Assembly (NCBI RefSeq): GCF_035975855.1
Contig: NZ_CP109055.1
Span: 4,216,001-4,280,000, forward strand
Direction of reading: 5' to 3'
Origin: Streptomyces sp. NBC_01304
GTDB taxonomy: Bacteria; Actinomycetota; Actinomycetes; Streptomycetales; Streptomycetaceae
DNA length: 64,000 nt
Position numbers and translations under genes: made by a program. Under the pieces are notes generated by a model. The model searched no databases, was not told the origin of the DNA, and saw only the letters and a list, made by a program, of their open reading frames with translations. Positions 24,845-33,485 of the stretch are shown piece after piece (the stretch's first letter is position 1; every line of letters starts with the position of its first letter).

Positions 24845-25468
24845 TCAGGCGTACTCGGTGATGTCCTTGACCACCGAGAAGGCCAGGCCGTACGCGCTCA
24901 TCCCGCGGCCGTACGCACCCAGGTGGGCGCCGCTCCGGGTCGAGCCGGCGAGGACCCAGCCGAACTCGGACTCGCGGTAGTGGAAGGACGTGGGCACGCC
25001 GTCCACGGGGAGCGTGAGCGTCGACCAGTCGGAGCCCTGCAGGTCGTCGGCGAGGACCCAGGCGGTCTCCGTCTGCTGGTCCAGCCAGTCGCCGCGCAGG
25101 GTGTGGTCCATCTGGCTGGGCCAGGTGGCATTCAGCAGGCCGACCCCGGCCAGCCAGGCCGCCGAGGAGACCGAGGTGGCCTCCAGGACGCCGGTGCCGT
25201 CGGCGCTGCGCCGCACCGGGTTGGCGGCGACGGTCACCACGACCGCGAAGCGCTCCTTGGCACTGCTGTCGTCACGTGTCTCCGAGCGCACCGTGGGCTC
25301 GTCGCCGTGCCCGATCGAACCGTGCTCGACCGCGCCGTCGGCCGCGGCGCCGACCTGCATCAGCCAGCGCGGTCCCGTGAAGGCCTCGTCCAGGCCGTAC
25401 CACGGGAACGGCGCCAGCAGATAGCCGTCGACCGCGCGTGCACCTGTGTGACTGGTCGTCGTCTCCAT
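24845..25468 (-). CDS. Hypothetical protein (207 aa)
   Basis: 207 residues from the ATG at 25468 (METTTSHTGARAVDGYLLAPFPWYG). No signal peptide, membrane helix or catalytic motif is recognised. Notable segments are FAVVVTVAANPVRRSADGTGV, DWLDQQTETAWVLADDLQGSDW and FHYRESEFGWVLAGSTRSG, rich in Trp and Gly, suggesting a compact beta-rich fold. The rest of the neighbourhood is conserved core, so this is probably a streptomycete-specific addition between mrp and tatB. Function unknown. Confidence 0.75.
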   Translation of the reverse strand: METTTSHTGARAVDGYLLAPFPWYGLDEAFTGPRWLMQVGAAADGAVEHGSIGHGDEPTVRSETRDDSSAKERFAVVVTVAANPVRRSADGTGVLEATSVSSAAWLAGVGLLNATWPSQMDHTLRGDWLDQQTETAWVLADDLQGSDWSTLTLPVDGVPTSFHYRESEFGWVLAGSTRSGAHLGAYGRGMSAYGLAFSVVKDITEYA

Positions 25469-25579
25469 GTACCCGGCCGCCTCCTCGATCTCTCCCGGTC
25501 CGGAGCGGCCCGCCCCCCTCGGGCGTCCTGAGTCCGGACAACAACAGAGGAATATAGCGGCGAGGCGTTCGCGGGTCGG

Positions 25580-26086
25580 TCAGGTGGCGTCTGCGTCGAA
25601 CGGCGGAGGCGCGTCCTTGGCCGGATTCGCGGGCTTCTTCTCGAGGTCGGGGCTGCCGCCCTTGCCGAGATTGGGGCCGTCGCCCTTGGTGAGATTCGGG
25701 CTGCCGGCGTCCTTGCTCAGATCGGCGCGGCCGGCCGCGGCCGGGGTGGTGGCCGGCTCGGCCTCGGTGCCGTTCACGGCGTCGGTGACGTCGTTGATCT
25801 CTTTGCGCAGGTCGAAGCCGTTACGGATCTCCTTCAGCCCCAGTTCATCGCTGTCCAGCTGCTTGCGGATGAACTTCTTGGGGTTGAGGTCCTCGAACTC
25901 GAAGTCCTTGAACTCCGGGCCGAGTTCGTCGCGGATATCCTGCTTGGCGCTGTCGGAGAAGGCCCGGACTTTCCGGATAAAGCTGGAAACGTCCTGAATG
26001 ACCTTCGGCAGCTTGTCCGGGCCGAAAACGAGCACGGCAAGGACCACGAGCGTCACCAGCTCAAGTGCGCCTATGTCGTTGAACAC
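25580..26086 (-). CDS. tatB: Sec-independent protein translocase subunit TatB
   Basis: 168 residues from the GTG at 26086 (VFNDIGALELVTLVVLAVLVFGPDKLP), with AAGGAG seven bases upstream; the ATG at 26104 would place the RBS inside the gene. One N-terminal membrane helix with the Glu in GALE and the FGP hinge, then the amphipathic helix (KVIQDVSSFIRKVRAFSD) and an acidic, Lys/Pro-rich tail. Part of the twin-arginine translocation receptor complex with TatC. It lies downstream of htrA, as in mycobacteria, and may be read from the same transcript. Confidence 0.93.
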   Translation of the reverse strand: MFNDIGALELVTLVVLAVLVFGPDKLPKVIQDVSSFIRKVRAFSDSAKQDIRDELGPEFKDFEFEDLNPKKFIRKQLDSDELGLKEIRNGFDLRKEINDVTDAVNGTEAEPATTPAAAGRADLSKDAGSPNLTKGDGPNLGKGGSPDLEKKPANPAKDAPPPFDADAT

Positions 26087-26251
26087 CTTGCAGCTCCTTG
26101 CCATGTCCGGGCGGGAACCACGGTACCCGGCGATCCTGTATCGCCGGTACTGTCCCGGGGCCCTTGCGTCGACGGAAGGGCGACCTTCCGCCGACTTTCA
26201 GGTAACCCCCCGGGAATCGGCCGGGCTTCGGTCGGGAATCGGATTCCGTCG

Positions 26252-28321
26252 TCAGTTTCCTTCGGAGGCGCCGAGCACGAGGGACAGGGTCCGCTCATCG
26301 CCGCCGCGCTTCAGGGTGAGTTCGAGGCGGTCGCCCGGGCGATGGGCGCGGATCTTGATGATGAGTTCCTCGCCGGTGTGGATGCGCTGGCCGTCGACCG
26401 CGGTGATCACGTCACCGGCCTTCATGCCCGCCTTGGCCCCCGGCCCGCCGGGATTCACCGACGGACTGCCGTCGGCGCCCTTGTCCGCGACGCGGGCGCC
26501 GTCGCCCGTGTACTTGGTGTCGAGGGTGACCTCGATCACCGGGTGGGTCGCCTTGCCGGTGTTGATCAGCTCCTCAGCGACGCGCTTGCCCTGGTTGATC
26601 GGGATGGCGAAGCCGAGGCCGATGGAGCCGGCCTGGCCGCCCTCCGACTCCGAGCCGTCGCTCGCCGAGCGGATGGCGCTGTTGATGCCGATGACGTGGG
26701 CATCGGAGTCGACCAGCGGGCCGCCCGAATTGCCGGGGTTGATGGGGGCGTCGGTCTGCAGCGCGTCCACATAGCTGACGTCGCTGCCGTCCGCTTCCTC
26801 GCCGCCGGCGGTGATCGGGCGCTCCTTGGCGCTGATGATCCCCGACGTCACGGTGTTCGCCAGGTCGAAGGGGGCGCCGATGGCCACGACCGGGTCGCCG
26901 ACCTGGACGTTGTCGGAGTTGCCGAGCGGCAGCGGCTTGAGGCCCTTGACGTTGCTGACCTTGACGACCGCGATGTCGTAGCCGCCGTTGGCCCCGATGA
27001 GCTTGGCCTTCGCGGTCTCGCCGCCGCTGAAGGTGACGGATATGTCGCCGCCCTCGCTCGCGGGCTGCACCACGTGGTTGTTGGTGAGGATGTGGCCCTT
27101 GTTGTCGAGGACGAAGCCGGTGCCGGTGCCCTGGCCGCCGTCGCCGCTGACGTGCAGGGTGACGACGCTGGGCAGCGCGCTGGCGGCGATCCCGGCGACG
27201 CTGTCGGGGGCACGGTCCTTGGATCCCTTGGCCACCTGCGGGAGTTTGACCTCGCCCACACCGCCGTTGCGCTCCACGTACGCGCCCACACCGCCACCGA
27301 TGCCGCCCGCGACGAGGGCGATCAGCAGGGCCCCGACGAGCAGCAGACCGCGCCGGGGCTTACGGGCGGGCGCCGCGGCGGGGCCGCCCGAGTGCAGCAG
27401 GGGCTGGGGGTGCGGGGAGCGCCACGGGTCGTACTGCTGCCACTGGCCGGTGGGCGTGGCGGCGTGGGGCTGGGGGGTGCCACCGTGCGTGCCGTTGGGC
27501 TGGTGGGCGCCGTTGGGCTGGTGTGGGGGGTTGGGCTGCTGCTGCTGAGGATGGGGCTGGTGCTGCGCGTGGGGCTGCTGCTGGGTCACCGGCTGCGGGG
27601 CCGTCGGTCCCTGGGGGTTTCCGGCGTACGGCGGTGTGGGGGTGCCGTGCGCGGGGGTGCCGGCGGGGTGCGCCGGGGTACCGGGGTGGTGGGGCGCGGC
27701 CTGCGGGTGCGGGGCGGCCGGCGCGGGCCCGGCCTGCGGGGGCACCGGAGCGGCGGTCGAGTGGGGTATCCCCTGCTCGGGCGCAGCCGGGAGCTTGGGG
27801 ACAGCCGTTCCCTGGGCGGGAGTTGCCATCGGGTGCTGCACCGGGGGCGCGGGGGCCCACGGGCCGGGCTCGCCGTACGGCGGGGTGCCGTAGGGGTCCG
27901 GGGCGTGGCGGGGCTTGGGCCGGTCGGAGGCCTGGGCCGGGGTTTCGGAGCCGGGCTGCGCGGGCCGGTCGGCCGGCGCGGCCTGCGACGGCTGCGGCGC
28001 GTCCGACACGGGCTGGGCGTCCTGCACGGGTGGCAGCTCCTGCGTCGGCTGCGCGTCCTGCACCGACCCGCCGGACGGCGAATGGCCGGAGGCGGCCGGG
28101 AGTCGGGGCTGCGCAGGCGGCTCGGTGCCGTCGGCCCCGGAGGCTCGCTCGGGCTGCGGCTGCGCGGATCCCGATATCTCGTCGGACACCTGGCCATGCC
28201 GCCCCTCGGGCCCCTCAGGCGCCTGATCGACCGCATCGGCCTCGGCGCCCGGCACACCCGGCCGGGGTCGGCTCCACCACTTCGCCTTCACCTTCGGCCC
28301 GGTGGGCTCCGCCTCGTCCAT
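26252..28321 (-). CDS. htrA: HtrA/DegP-like membrane-anchored serine protease
   Basis: 689 residues from the ATG at 28321 (GGGGAGAG nine bases upstream). The first ~310 residues are a Pro/Gln/Gly-rich cytoplasmic region. A membrane helix (GLLLVGALLIALVAGGIGGGVGAYV) follows, then the trypsin-like protease with NNHVV (His), YDIAVVKV (Asp) and GNSGGPL (Ser), and a C-terminal PDZ domain (GPGAKAGMKAGDVITAVDGQRI). It acts outside the membrane in degradation of damaged envelope proteins and probably in signalling. The genes upstream in the transcription direction are sigE and rseA, but a 241-bp inverted-repeat element separates them from htrA. Confidence 0.93.
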   Translation of the reverse strand: MDEAEPTGPKVKAKWWSRPRPGVPGAEADAVDQAPEGPEGRHGQVSDEISGSAQPQPERASGADGTEPPAQPRLPAASGHSPSGGSVQDAQPTQELPPVQDAQPVSDAPQPSQAAPADRPAQPGSETPAQASDRPKPRHAPDPYGTPPYGEPGPWAPAPPVQHPMATPAQGTAVPKLPAAPEQGIPHSTAAPVPPQAGPAPAAPHPQAAPHHPGTPAHPAGTPAHGTPTPPYAGNPQGPTAPQPVTQQQPHAQHQPHPQQQQPNPPHQPNGAHQPNGTHGGTPQPHAATPTGQWQQYDPWRSPHPQPLLHSGGPAAAPARKPRRGLLLVGALLIALVAGGIGGGVGAYVERNGGVGEVKLPQVAKGSKDRAPDSVAGIAASALPSVVTLHVSGDGGQGTGTGFVLDNKGHILTNNHVVQPASEGGDISVTFSGGETAKAKLIGANGGYDIAVVKVSNVKGLKPLPLGNSDNVQVGDPVVAIGAPFDLANTVTSGIISAKERPITAGGEEADGSDVSYVDALQTDAPINPGNSGGPLVDSDAHVIGINSAIRSASDGSESEGGQAGSIGLGFAIPINQGKRVAEELINTGKATHPVIEVTLDTKYTGDGARVADKGADGSPSVNPGGPGAKAGMKAGDVITAVDGQRIHTGEELIIKIRAHRPGDRLELTLKRGGDERTLSLVLGASEGN

Positions 28322-28421
28322 ATTTCTGCGCTCTCCCCACACCCTGATCCACGGCTCGGCCCGCCTCGACGAGCACGGTCCCCCGAGGATTCAACCAGGT
28401 CCCCGAACGCCCGTGCAGTGG

Positions 28422-28662
28422 CCCCAGGGCCTGTCTTCAAACTCCCGCCTGCCCCGCAACGCCTGGCACGCGCCCCCACTGCCTTAAAGGCGTGGGAGGT
28501 GCCCCCTCTCGCCGCACCGGGCAAAGCCCCAAGTACGTCCCAGTACGAGGACCTTCACCCGGCACGCCGAGAGCACGCACCAACCGCAGACATCAGCTGC
28601 TCCGCAGCGGGCGCAGGGCCGCCCTTCGGGCGACGACGGGAGTTTGAAGACAGGCCCTGGGG
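28422..28662. repeat. 241-bp element with 26-bp perfect terminal inverted repeats
   Basis: Arms 28422-28447 and 28637-28662 are exact reverse complements (core GGCCTGTCTTCAAACTCC). The interior has no ORF of note and contains a CCCAAGTACGTCCCAGTACG segment. No target-site duplication is visible. I recall similar sequence scattered in Streptomyces genomes, so it is probably a MITE-like or palindromic repeat unit. It sits within the sigE-rseA-htrA gene run. Confidence 0.7.
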
Positions 28663-28750
28663 ACGGACAGGGTTCGGCGGACGCGCATCCGGCGCGAGCA
28701 ATCAAGACATAGCCCGCAAAGAGTCCGGGGAGGGCGGACCCCGCCTCGGG

Positions 28751-29716
28751 TCAGCGGACCGACGACCCCGAAGGTCCGCCCGACGGCGAGGCCGAAGGCT
28801 TCGCCTCCCCCAGGAAAGGCAGTGAGGGTGCCAGGTAACTCACCGGCCGTATCAGCGGGGACAGCGCCGCGGCCCCCGTCAGCATCGGTGAGGCCACGGA
28901 CTCGAGCGAGCCCGCTGCGCCCGACGGCTGGGGTACGCCCGGCAGGCCGGGGCCCGTGACTCCGGTGGAGGCGGCCGGCGCCGCGAGGGTGCCCGGCCGC
29001 GCCGCGTCGTCAGGGGCCGACTGCCGGCCGCCGCCGCTCCGCCGCCGCTGCGTGTCCACGCCGGCGCCCGTGCCCGAGCCCTGCGCGGGTGTCGGGGTGG
29101 CCCTGCTGCCGCGCGCGTCCGAGGAGCCGTCCAGCGCGGCGGGCGCGCCCGTGGACACCCCTCCGAGCGCGATCGCGGCGAGCGACACCGCGCCCGCCGC
29201 CGCGAAGGCGAAGCGGCGCCCGCGCGAGGCCGCGGCGCGGTCGTGCGCCGGGCGGCCCACGTCATGGATGCGGAAGCCCTGCCCCCGCGATTCGCGGGAG
29301 TCGTCGGGCAGCAGGCTGCCGCGGCCCGGGAGCAGACCGCTGTGCCCGGTGGTGGGGAGGTATCCGAAGGTGTCGCCCCGGACACCGAAGACCCCGTCCG
29401 CCCGGACGTCGAAGACGGGGTCGCTCAGGCCGGGGCCGAACGGTCCGCCGCGGTCGTCCTCGCCACCCTCGGAGAGGCCCTGCAGACGGGCCAGGAAGGA
29501 CTCGGAGGGGCCGGGTGGGGCGGTGGAGGCGAAGTAGGTCTTCAGGCTCCGCTGCTCGTCGGCCTCGGCCTTGCACCTCGGACAGGTCGCGAGGTGTGCG
29601 AGGACGCGGTCACGGGTGTCGTGGCCCAACTCTCCGTCCACGAGGGCGGCGAGCCGGTCCCCCAGGTGCTGCTCGGCAATGTGCCGCTCGGCAGGATTGG
29701 GCCGGGATCCACTCAC
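28751..29716 (-). CDS. Zinc-binding anti-sigma factor (RseA-like)
   Basis: 321 residues from a GTG that overlaps the sigma factor stop (GTGA). The N-terminal anti-sigma domain has the ZAS motif HLATCPRC (HxxxCxxC) in [19 protein letters not shown] central low-complexity stretch and one hydrophobic helix ([18 protein letters not shown], about residues 167-184) follow, then a long Ser/Gly/Ala/Pro tail that would be outside the membrane. Its role is to hold the neighbouring ECF sigma factor inactive until envelope or redox stress. The longer, membrane-spanning form differs from my recollection of the short soluble mycobacterial RseA. Confidence 0.88.
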   Translation of the reverse strand: MSGSRPNPAERHIAEQHLGDRLAALVDGELGHDTRDRVLAHLATCPRCKAEADEQRSLKTYFASTAPPGPSESFLARLQGLSEGGEDDRGGPFGPGLSDPVFDVRADGVFGVRGDTFGYLPTTGHSGLLPGRGSLLPDDSRESRGQGFRIHDVGRPAHDRAAASRGRRFAFAAAGAVSLAAIALGGVSTGAPAALDGSSDARGSRATPTPAQGSGTGAGVDTQRRRSGGGRQSAPDDAARPGTLAAPAASTGVTGPGLPGVPQPSGAAGSLESVASPMLTGAAALSPLIRPVSYLAPSLPFLGEAKPSASPSGGPSGSSVR

Positions 29717-30585
29717 GCGGTCGCGCCCCCTCCTCCCAGGGCGGGCACACCGGTGACCGCGAGCGAACGGCGCTCGGCACGGGCCTCGGGAGACCGGTGC
29801 TGGAGGGCCTTGCGGAGCTGGGAGCGGCCGCGGTGGATACGGCTGCGGACCGTGCCGAGCTTGACGCCCAGGGTCGCGGCGATCTCCTCGTACGAAAGTC
29901 CCTCGATGTCACAGAGGACGACCGCGGCGCGGAATTCGGGCGCGAGCGTGTCGAGGGCCTGCTGGACGTCCGCGTCGAAGTGCGTGTCGTTGAAGACCTG
30001 CTGCGGGGACGGCTCGCGGCTGGGCAGCCGCTCGGCCGCGTCGTCGCCGAGGGCGTCGAAGCGGATGCGCTGCTTGCGGCGGACCATGTCCAGGAAGAGG
30101 TTGGTCGTGATGCGGTGCAGCCAGCCCTCGAAGGTGCCCGGCGTGTACGTCGACAGCGAGCGGAAGACGCGGACGAAGACTTCCTGCGTCAGATCCTCGG
30201 CGTCGTGCTGATTGCCCGTCAGACGGTAGGCGAGGCGGTAGACCCGACCACTGTGCGTGCTGACGATCTCCTCCCAGGTGGGCGGAGTCCACGCCTGCGA
30301 ATCCGCATCGGCGGCAAAGGTCGCGGTCTGTGCGGAGTCGGATGCGCGGGTTCGGTCAGCGGTGTTGGTCACGGATTTCGGCTCGCCGGGAGACCTGAGA
30401 AAGCGCCGCCAGAGCGGCATCCGTCCCTGATCACCGGCCGCAGCCGCACCTCCCCTGTCGGCTCTGGTGGTGTCCAGTGGAGCCCCTACCATAGCCACCT
30501 CGCCCGTTAGCTCCGGATAAGCGTTTTTACGTGAATTTGGAATTCCGCCGGGGCCTCGAGCCTGCCCCTGCTCCTGCAGTTCCAT
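29713..30585 (-). CDS. sigE: ECF RNA polymerase sigma factor, SigE type
   Basis: 290 residues from the ATG at 30585, which follows GGGGGAGA at 6 nt; the ATG at 30492 is a possible shorter start. Region 2 spans [67 protein letters not shown]. Region 4 spans [48 protein letters not shown]. The extended N-terminus is Arg/Ser-rich and disordered. Context (anti-sigma, HtrA, TatB, divergent O-methyltransferase) matches mycobacterial SigE from memory and points to an envelope-stress regulon. It is not the SigE of the S. coelicolor cse operon. A self-type ECF promoter precedes it. Confidence 0.9.
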   Translation of the reverse strand: MELQEQGQARGPGGIPNSRKNAYPELTGEVAMVGAPLDTTRADRGGAAAAGDQGRMPLWRRFLRSPGEPKSVTNTADRTRASDSAQTATFAADADSQAWTPPTWEEIVSTHSGRVYRLAYRLTGNQHDAEDLTQEVFVRVFRSLSTYTPGTFEGWLHRITTNLFLDMVRRKQRIRFDALGDDAAERLPSREPSPQQVFNDTHFDADVQQALDTLAPEFRAAVVLCDIEGLSYEEIAATLGVKLGTVRSRIHRGRSQLRKALQHRSPEARAERRSLAVTGVPALGGGGATA

Positions 30586-30620
30586 CAGCTTCTCCCCCGT
30601 GCCGCCCTACACCCCTTCCT

Positions 30621-30646
30621 AACGCCCGGTCCCATCTGCGGGTTCC
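30621..30646 (-). promoter_or_regulatory. ECF-type promoter of sigE (GGAAC-N18-GTT)
   Basis: On the minus strand GGAAC (30642-30646), 18-bp spacer, GTT (30621-30623), 36 bp upstream of the sigE ATG. This is the spacing recognised by SigE/SigH-like ECF factors, so positive autoregulation is likely. The call rests on pattern and position only. Confidence 0.6.
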
Positions 30647-30722
30647 CGCCCCCAACGGATACAGTCACCGGCAGGCCAAGGCCGCCAAGGCCACCCGGCA
30701 CTGGAGGGGACAGGAGAGGGCC

Positions 30723-31355
30723 ATTACCGGCAACCGGCAGACGAGCTGGGCGTTCGCCGACGCCTTTGTCGCCGAGGACGAAGCGCTGCACTGGGCCCGT
30801 GAGCGGGCCCGGGAGTCGGGGCTGCGTCCGGTGACGCCCGGCACGGGCGCGGCGCTGCGGATGCTCGCCGCGACCGCGGGCGCCAAGGCGGTCGCCGAGA
30901 TCGGCACGGGCACCGGCGTCTCCGGCATCCATCTGCTGTCCGGCATGCGGCCCGACGGCGTCCTGACCACGGTCGACCCGGAGCCCGAGCGCCAGCAGTT
31001 CGCCCGGCTCGCCTTCCGCGCGGCCGGCTTCGCCAGCAACCGCGCGCGCTTCATCCCGGGCCGCGCCCTCGACGTACTGCCTCGCCTCGCGGACAGCGGG
31101 TACGACCTCGTCTTCTGCGACGGCGACCGCACGGAGTGCCTCGACTACCTCGCTGAATCGTTGCGCCTGCTGCGGCCCGGCGGTCTCGTCTGCTTCGAAG
31201 GCGTCTTCGCCGACGACCGTACGGTCGACTCGGGGCCCCAGCCGGCCGAGGTGCTGCGCCTGCGCGAGCTGCTGCGGACCGTGCGGGAAAGCCCCGACCT
31301 GGTGCCGTCGCTGCTGCCGGTGGGCGACGGGCTGCTGTGCGCGGTCAAGCGCTGA
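30723..31355 (+). CDS. O-methyltransferase (class I SAM-dependent)
   Basis: 210 residues if it starts at the ATT at 30723, which has AGGAG six bases upstream. The frame is open back to a GTG at 30531, but that stretch reads into the sigE promoter region and has no in-frame ATG/GTG closer. The first residues (TGNRQTSWAFADAFVAEDEALHWARERA) match the expected start of this family. SAM-binding motif I is VAEIGTGTGVSGIHLL, motif post-I TTVDPEPERQ, later YDLVFCDGD and LRLLRPGGLVCFEGV. Members methylate catechol-like hydroxyls; the substrate is unknown. Divergent from sigE, as Rv1220c is in mycobacteria (from memory). Confidence 0.88.
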   Translation: MTGNRQTSWAFADAFVAEDEALHWARERARESGLRPVTPGTGAALRMLAATAGAKAVAEIGTGTGVSGIHLLSGMRPDGVLTTVDPEPERQQFARLAFRAAGFASNRARFIPGRALDVLPRLADSGYDLVFCDGDRTECLDYLAESLRLLRPGGLVCFEGVFADDRTVDSGPQPAEVLRLRELLRTVRESPDLVPSLLPVGDGLLCAVKR

Positions 31356-31402
31356 GATTCATCGAGGCCGATCGCCGGCGCTGAGCCGAGCGGTGGACGC
31401 AA

Positions 31403-31438
31403 CACTGCCCCGGACCCTTGTGAGGGCCCGGGGCAGTG
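31403..31438. terminator. Terminator hairpin between methyltransferase and DUF3117 genes
   Basis: An 11-bp stem CACTGCCCCGG (31403-31413) with 31428-31438, extended by CCC/GGG pairing across a single-base bulge. It serves convergent genes. Confidence 0.8.
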
Positions 31439-31462
31439 AAAGTGGGTGATACGCGTTCCGCG

Positions 31463-31630
31463 TCAGCCGACGACCTTCTTGAGGGCGTCGCCGAGCGCAT
31501 CTGCCTCGTCCGGCGTCAGCTCTACGACGAGCCGACCGCCGCCTTCGAGCGGAACGCGCATGACGATGCCCCGCCCCTCCTTGGTCACCTCGAGCGGGCC
31601 GTCGCCCGTCCGCGGCTTCATGGCCGCCAT
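31463..31630 (-). CDS. DUF3117 small protein (55 aa)
   Basis: 55 residues from the ATG at 31630 with GGAAGGGG upstream at good spacing. The protein starts MAAMKPRTGDGPLEVTKEGR and ends LTPDEADALGDALKKVVG, which I recognise as DUF3117, one of the most conserved small actinobacterial proteins (Rv1211 in memory). It is a compact, probably beta-hairpin plus helix, cytoplasmic protein of unknown function. A longer frame upstream (to 31696) lacks support. Convergent with the methyltransferase gene. Confidence 0.88.
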   Translation of the reverse strand: MAAMKPRTGDGPLEVTKEGRGIVMRVPLEGGGRLVVELTPDEADALGDALKKVVG

Positions 31631-31961
31631 GCTCGTTCCCCTTCCTGAAACCAGCTCATCGCAGCCGACAACCCAGGTGTCACCGGCATCGAACACATTG
31701 CTTCCAAGCCATTATCCCGCATCGCAGGACCCGATGACCAACATGAGGAGGCATCGCTTGCGCAACGCGCTTGAGCAAAACCACTCAATTCGGCGATGTG
31801 GCTGCGATACTGCGCCGCCGCAGCCGCCAAAGTGACCCCGAATTCTTTGACGCAGGTCACATGTCGGAGCACATGTCGGGCCCTGGTGATCTCCGTCATG
31901 CTGGGCCCTGACGACTGCCGGACACGTGTCCGGAGGATTTCCGACGGAGGGGACCCCCACC
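31631..31961. other. Intergenic region, divergent promoters of DUF3117 and enoyl-CoA hydratase genes
   Basis: 331 bp with locally lower GC content and no credible ORF. Two CACATGTCGG(A/G) direct repeats occur at 31858-31880. No clear sigma-70 hexamer pair was found; the RBS GGAGGGG for the downstream gene lies at its end. Confidence 0.4.
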
Positions 31962-32762
31962 ATGGCCGACGCCGTGCTCTACGAGGTGACCGACGGGCTC
32001 GCGACGATCACCATCAATCGCCCCGAGGCCATGAACGCCCTCAACACCGAGGCCAAGGTCGCCCTGCGCGACGCCGCGCAGGCCGCTGCCGCGGATCCGG
32101 CGGTGCGGGCGGTGCTGCTCACCGCCACCGGGCGGGCCTTCTGTGTGGGGCAGGACCTCAAGGAGCACATCGGCACGCTGACCGCCGACCGGGAGGCCGG
32201 GACCGGGCAGACCATGAGCACGGTGAGCGAGCACTACAACCCGCTGGTGCGGGCCCTGACGTCGATGCCCAAGCCGGTTGTCGCGGGGGTCAACGGCGTG
32301 GCCGCCGGGGCGGGGTTCGGGCTCGCCCTTGCTGCGGACTATCGCGTGGTCGCGGACACCGCGGCCTTCAACACGTCCTTCGCGGGGGTCGCGCTGACGG
32401 CCGACTCGGGCGTTTCGTGGACCCTTCCCAGGGTCGTCGGGCCCGGGCGGGCTGCCGATCTGCTGCTGTTTCCGCGGTCGGTGAAGGCACAGGAGGCGTT
32501 CGAGCTGGGCATCGCGAATCGGCTCGTGCCGGAGGAGTCGCTCGCGTCGGAGGCCTTGTCGGTCGCGCGTGCGTTGGCTGCCGGGCCGACGGTGGCGTAC
32601 GCCGCGCTCAAGGAATCCCTTGCGTACGGGGCTTCGCATTCGCTGAGCGAGACCTTGGACAAGGAGGACGAGCTGCAGTCGCTGGCCGGGGCCTCCGAGG
32701 ACCATGCGATCGCGGTGCAGGCGTTCATCGCGAAGGAGCAGCCGAAGTATCTGGGGCGCTAG
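31962..32762 (+). CDS. Enoyl-CoA hydratase/isomerase family protein
   Basis: 266 residues from the ATG at 31962 with a strong GGAGGGG. Crotonase-fold features: TITINRPEAMNALNTEAK, FCVGQDLKEHIGTL (oxyanion-hole region), VVAGVNGVAAGAGFGLALAADYRV and FAGVALTADSGVSWTLPRVVG, followed by the C-terminal helices. It has the CoA-binding and oxyanion Gly motifs, but the second catalytic Glu of classical hydratase is Asp-containing (TADSG), as in PaaG-like isomerases. It may therefore act in phenylacetate or fatty-acid CoA metabolism, though no such cluster is adjacent. The substrate is not determinable here. Confidence 0.9.
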   Translation: MADAVLYEVTDGLATITINRPEAMNALNTEAKVALRDAAQAAAADPAVRAVLLTATGRAFCVGQDLKEHIGTLTADREAGTGQTMSTVSEHYNPLVRALTSMPKPVVAGVNGVAAGAGFGLALAADYRVVADTAAFNTSFAGVALTADSGVSWTLPRVVGPGRAADLLLFPRSVKAQEAFELGIANRLVPEESLASEALSVARALAAGPTVAYAALKESLAYGASHSLSETLDKEDELQSLAGASEDHAIAVQAFIAKEQPKYLGR

Positions 32763-32768
32763 TTTCTT

Positions 32769-32904
32769 CCCCACCCCGCCCCTTCCCGTAAGGCTGCCGC
32801 CGGCTTCAAAGACTGTCCTCAAACGCCGGACGGGCTGACAAAGTCAGCCCGTCCGGCGTTTGAGGACACAGCTCCGCAGGATTTCGGGAAGGGGCGGGGT
32901 GGGG
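32769..32904. repeat. Nested palindromic intergenic repeat, copy 2
   Basis: Outer arms 32769-32788 with 32885-32904 (20 bp, perfect). Inner arms 32815-32839 with 32843-32867 (25 bp, perfect, AAA loop). Same modules as copy 1 at 13.2 kb. It lies between convergent genes and is likely to terminate both. Confidence 0.88.
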
Positions 32905-32909
32905 GAAAA

Positions 32910-33485
32910 TCAGCGCGAAGCGCACTCGGCCAGATGGTCGTTCACCAGCCCGCACGCCTGCATCAGCGCGTACGCAGTCGTCGGGCCCACGAAGCGGATG
33001 CCCCGCTTCTTCAGGTCCTTGGACAGCGCCTTGGACTCGTCCGTGATCGCCGCAACGTCGGAAATCGTGCGCGGCGCCGGGCGCGTCGCCGCGTCCGGCG
33101 CGTACGACCAGATCAGCTTGTCCAGTTCGCCCGGCCCCCACTCGGCCAGAGCTTTCGCGTTCGCCAGCGTCGCCTCGATCTTCGCGCGGTTGCGGATGAT
33201 CCCGGGATCGGCGAGGAGGCGTACGGCGTCCTCTTCCGTGAAGGCCGCCACCTTGGCGATCTCGAAGCCCGCGAAGGCCGCGCGGAAGCCCTCGCGGCGG
33301 CGCAGGATCGTGATCCAGGAGAGGCCGGACTGGAAGGCCTCCAGGCAGAGCCGCTCGTACAGCGCGTCGTCGCCGTGGACCGGGCGGCCCCACTCCTCGT
33401 CGTGGTACGCGATGTAGTCGTCGGCCGAGAGGGCCCAGGGGCAGCGCAGCGCGCCGTCCGGGCCGGGGTGTGCGGCGCCGTTCAC
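32910..33485 (-). CDS. tag: DNA-3-methyladenine glycosylase I
   Basis: 191 residues from a GTG at 33485 overlapping the upstream DivIVA-like stop (GTGA). Removes 3-methyladenine from alkylated DNA, starting base-excision repair. Family features: RCPWALSADDYIAYHDEEWGRPVHGDDALYERLCLEAFQSGLSW at the N-terminus (zinc Cys, active-site Trp and Glu), TILRRREGFRAAFAGF, and RFVGPTTAYALMQACGLVNDH near the C-terminus with the second pair of zinc ligands. Co-transcribed with the DivIVA-like gene, the order I recall for Rv1209-tagA in mycobacteria. Confidence 0.93.
   Translation of the reverse strand: MNGAAHPGPDGALRCPWALSADDYIAYHDEEWGRPVHGDDALYERLCLEAFQSGLSWITILRRREGFRAAFAGFEIAKVAAFTEEDAVRLLADPGIIRNRAKIEATLANAKALAEWGPGELDKLIWSYAPDAATRPAPRTISDVAAITDESKALSKDLKKRGIRFVGPTTAYALMQACGLVNDHLAECASR

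Noticed and set aside
28422..28662. Complete insertion sequence
   Set aside because: No transposase ORF fits within 241 bp and no target-site duplication is visible; kept as an inverted-repeat element only.
26342..28825. 827-codon plus-strand frame across htrA
   Set aside because: Antisense to htrA, whose protease and PDZ motifs are unambiguous.
31921..31961. GTG-type start at 31926 for the enoyl-CoA hydratase
   Set aside because: The ATG at 31962 has the strong GGAGGGG and gives the standard family N-terminus.
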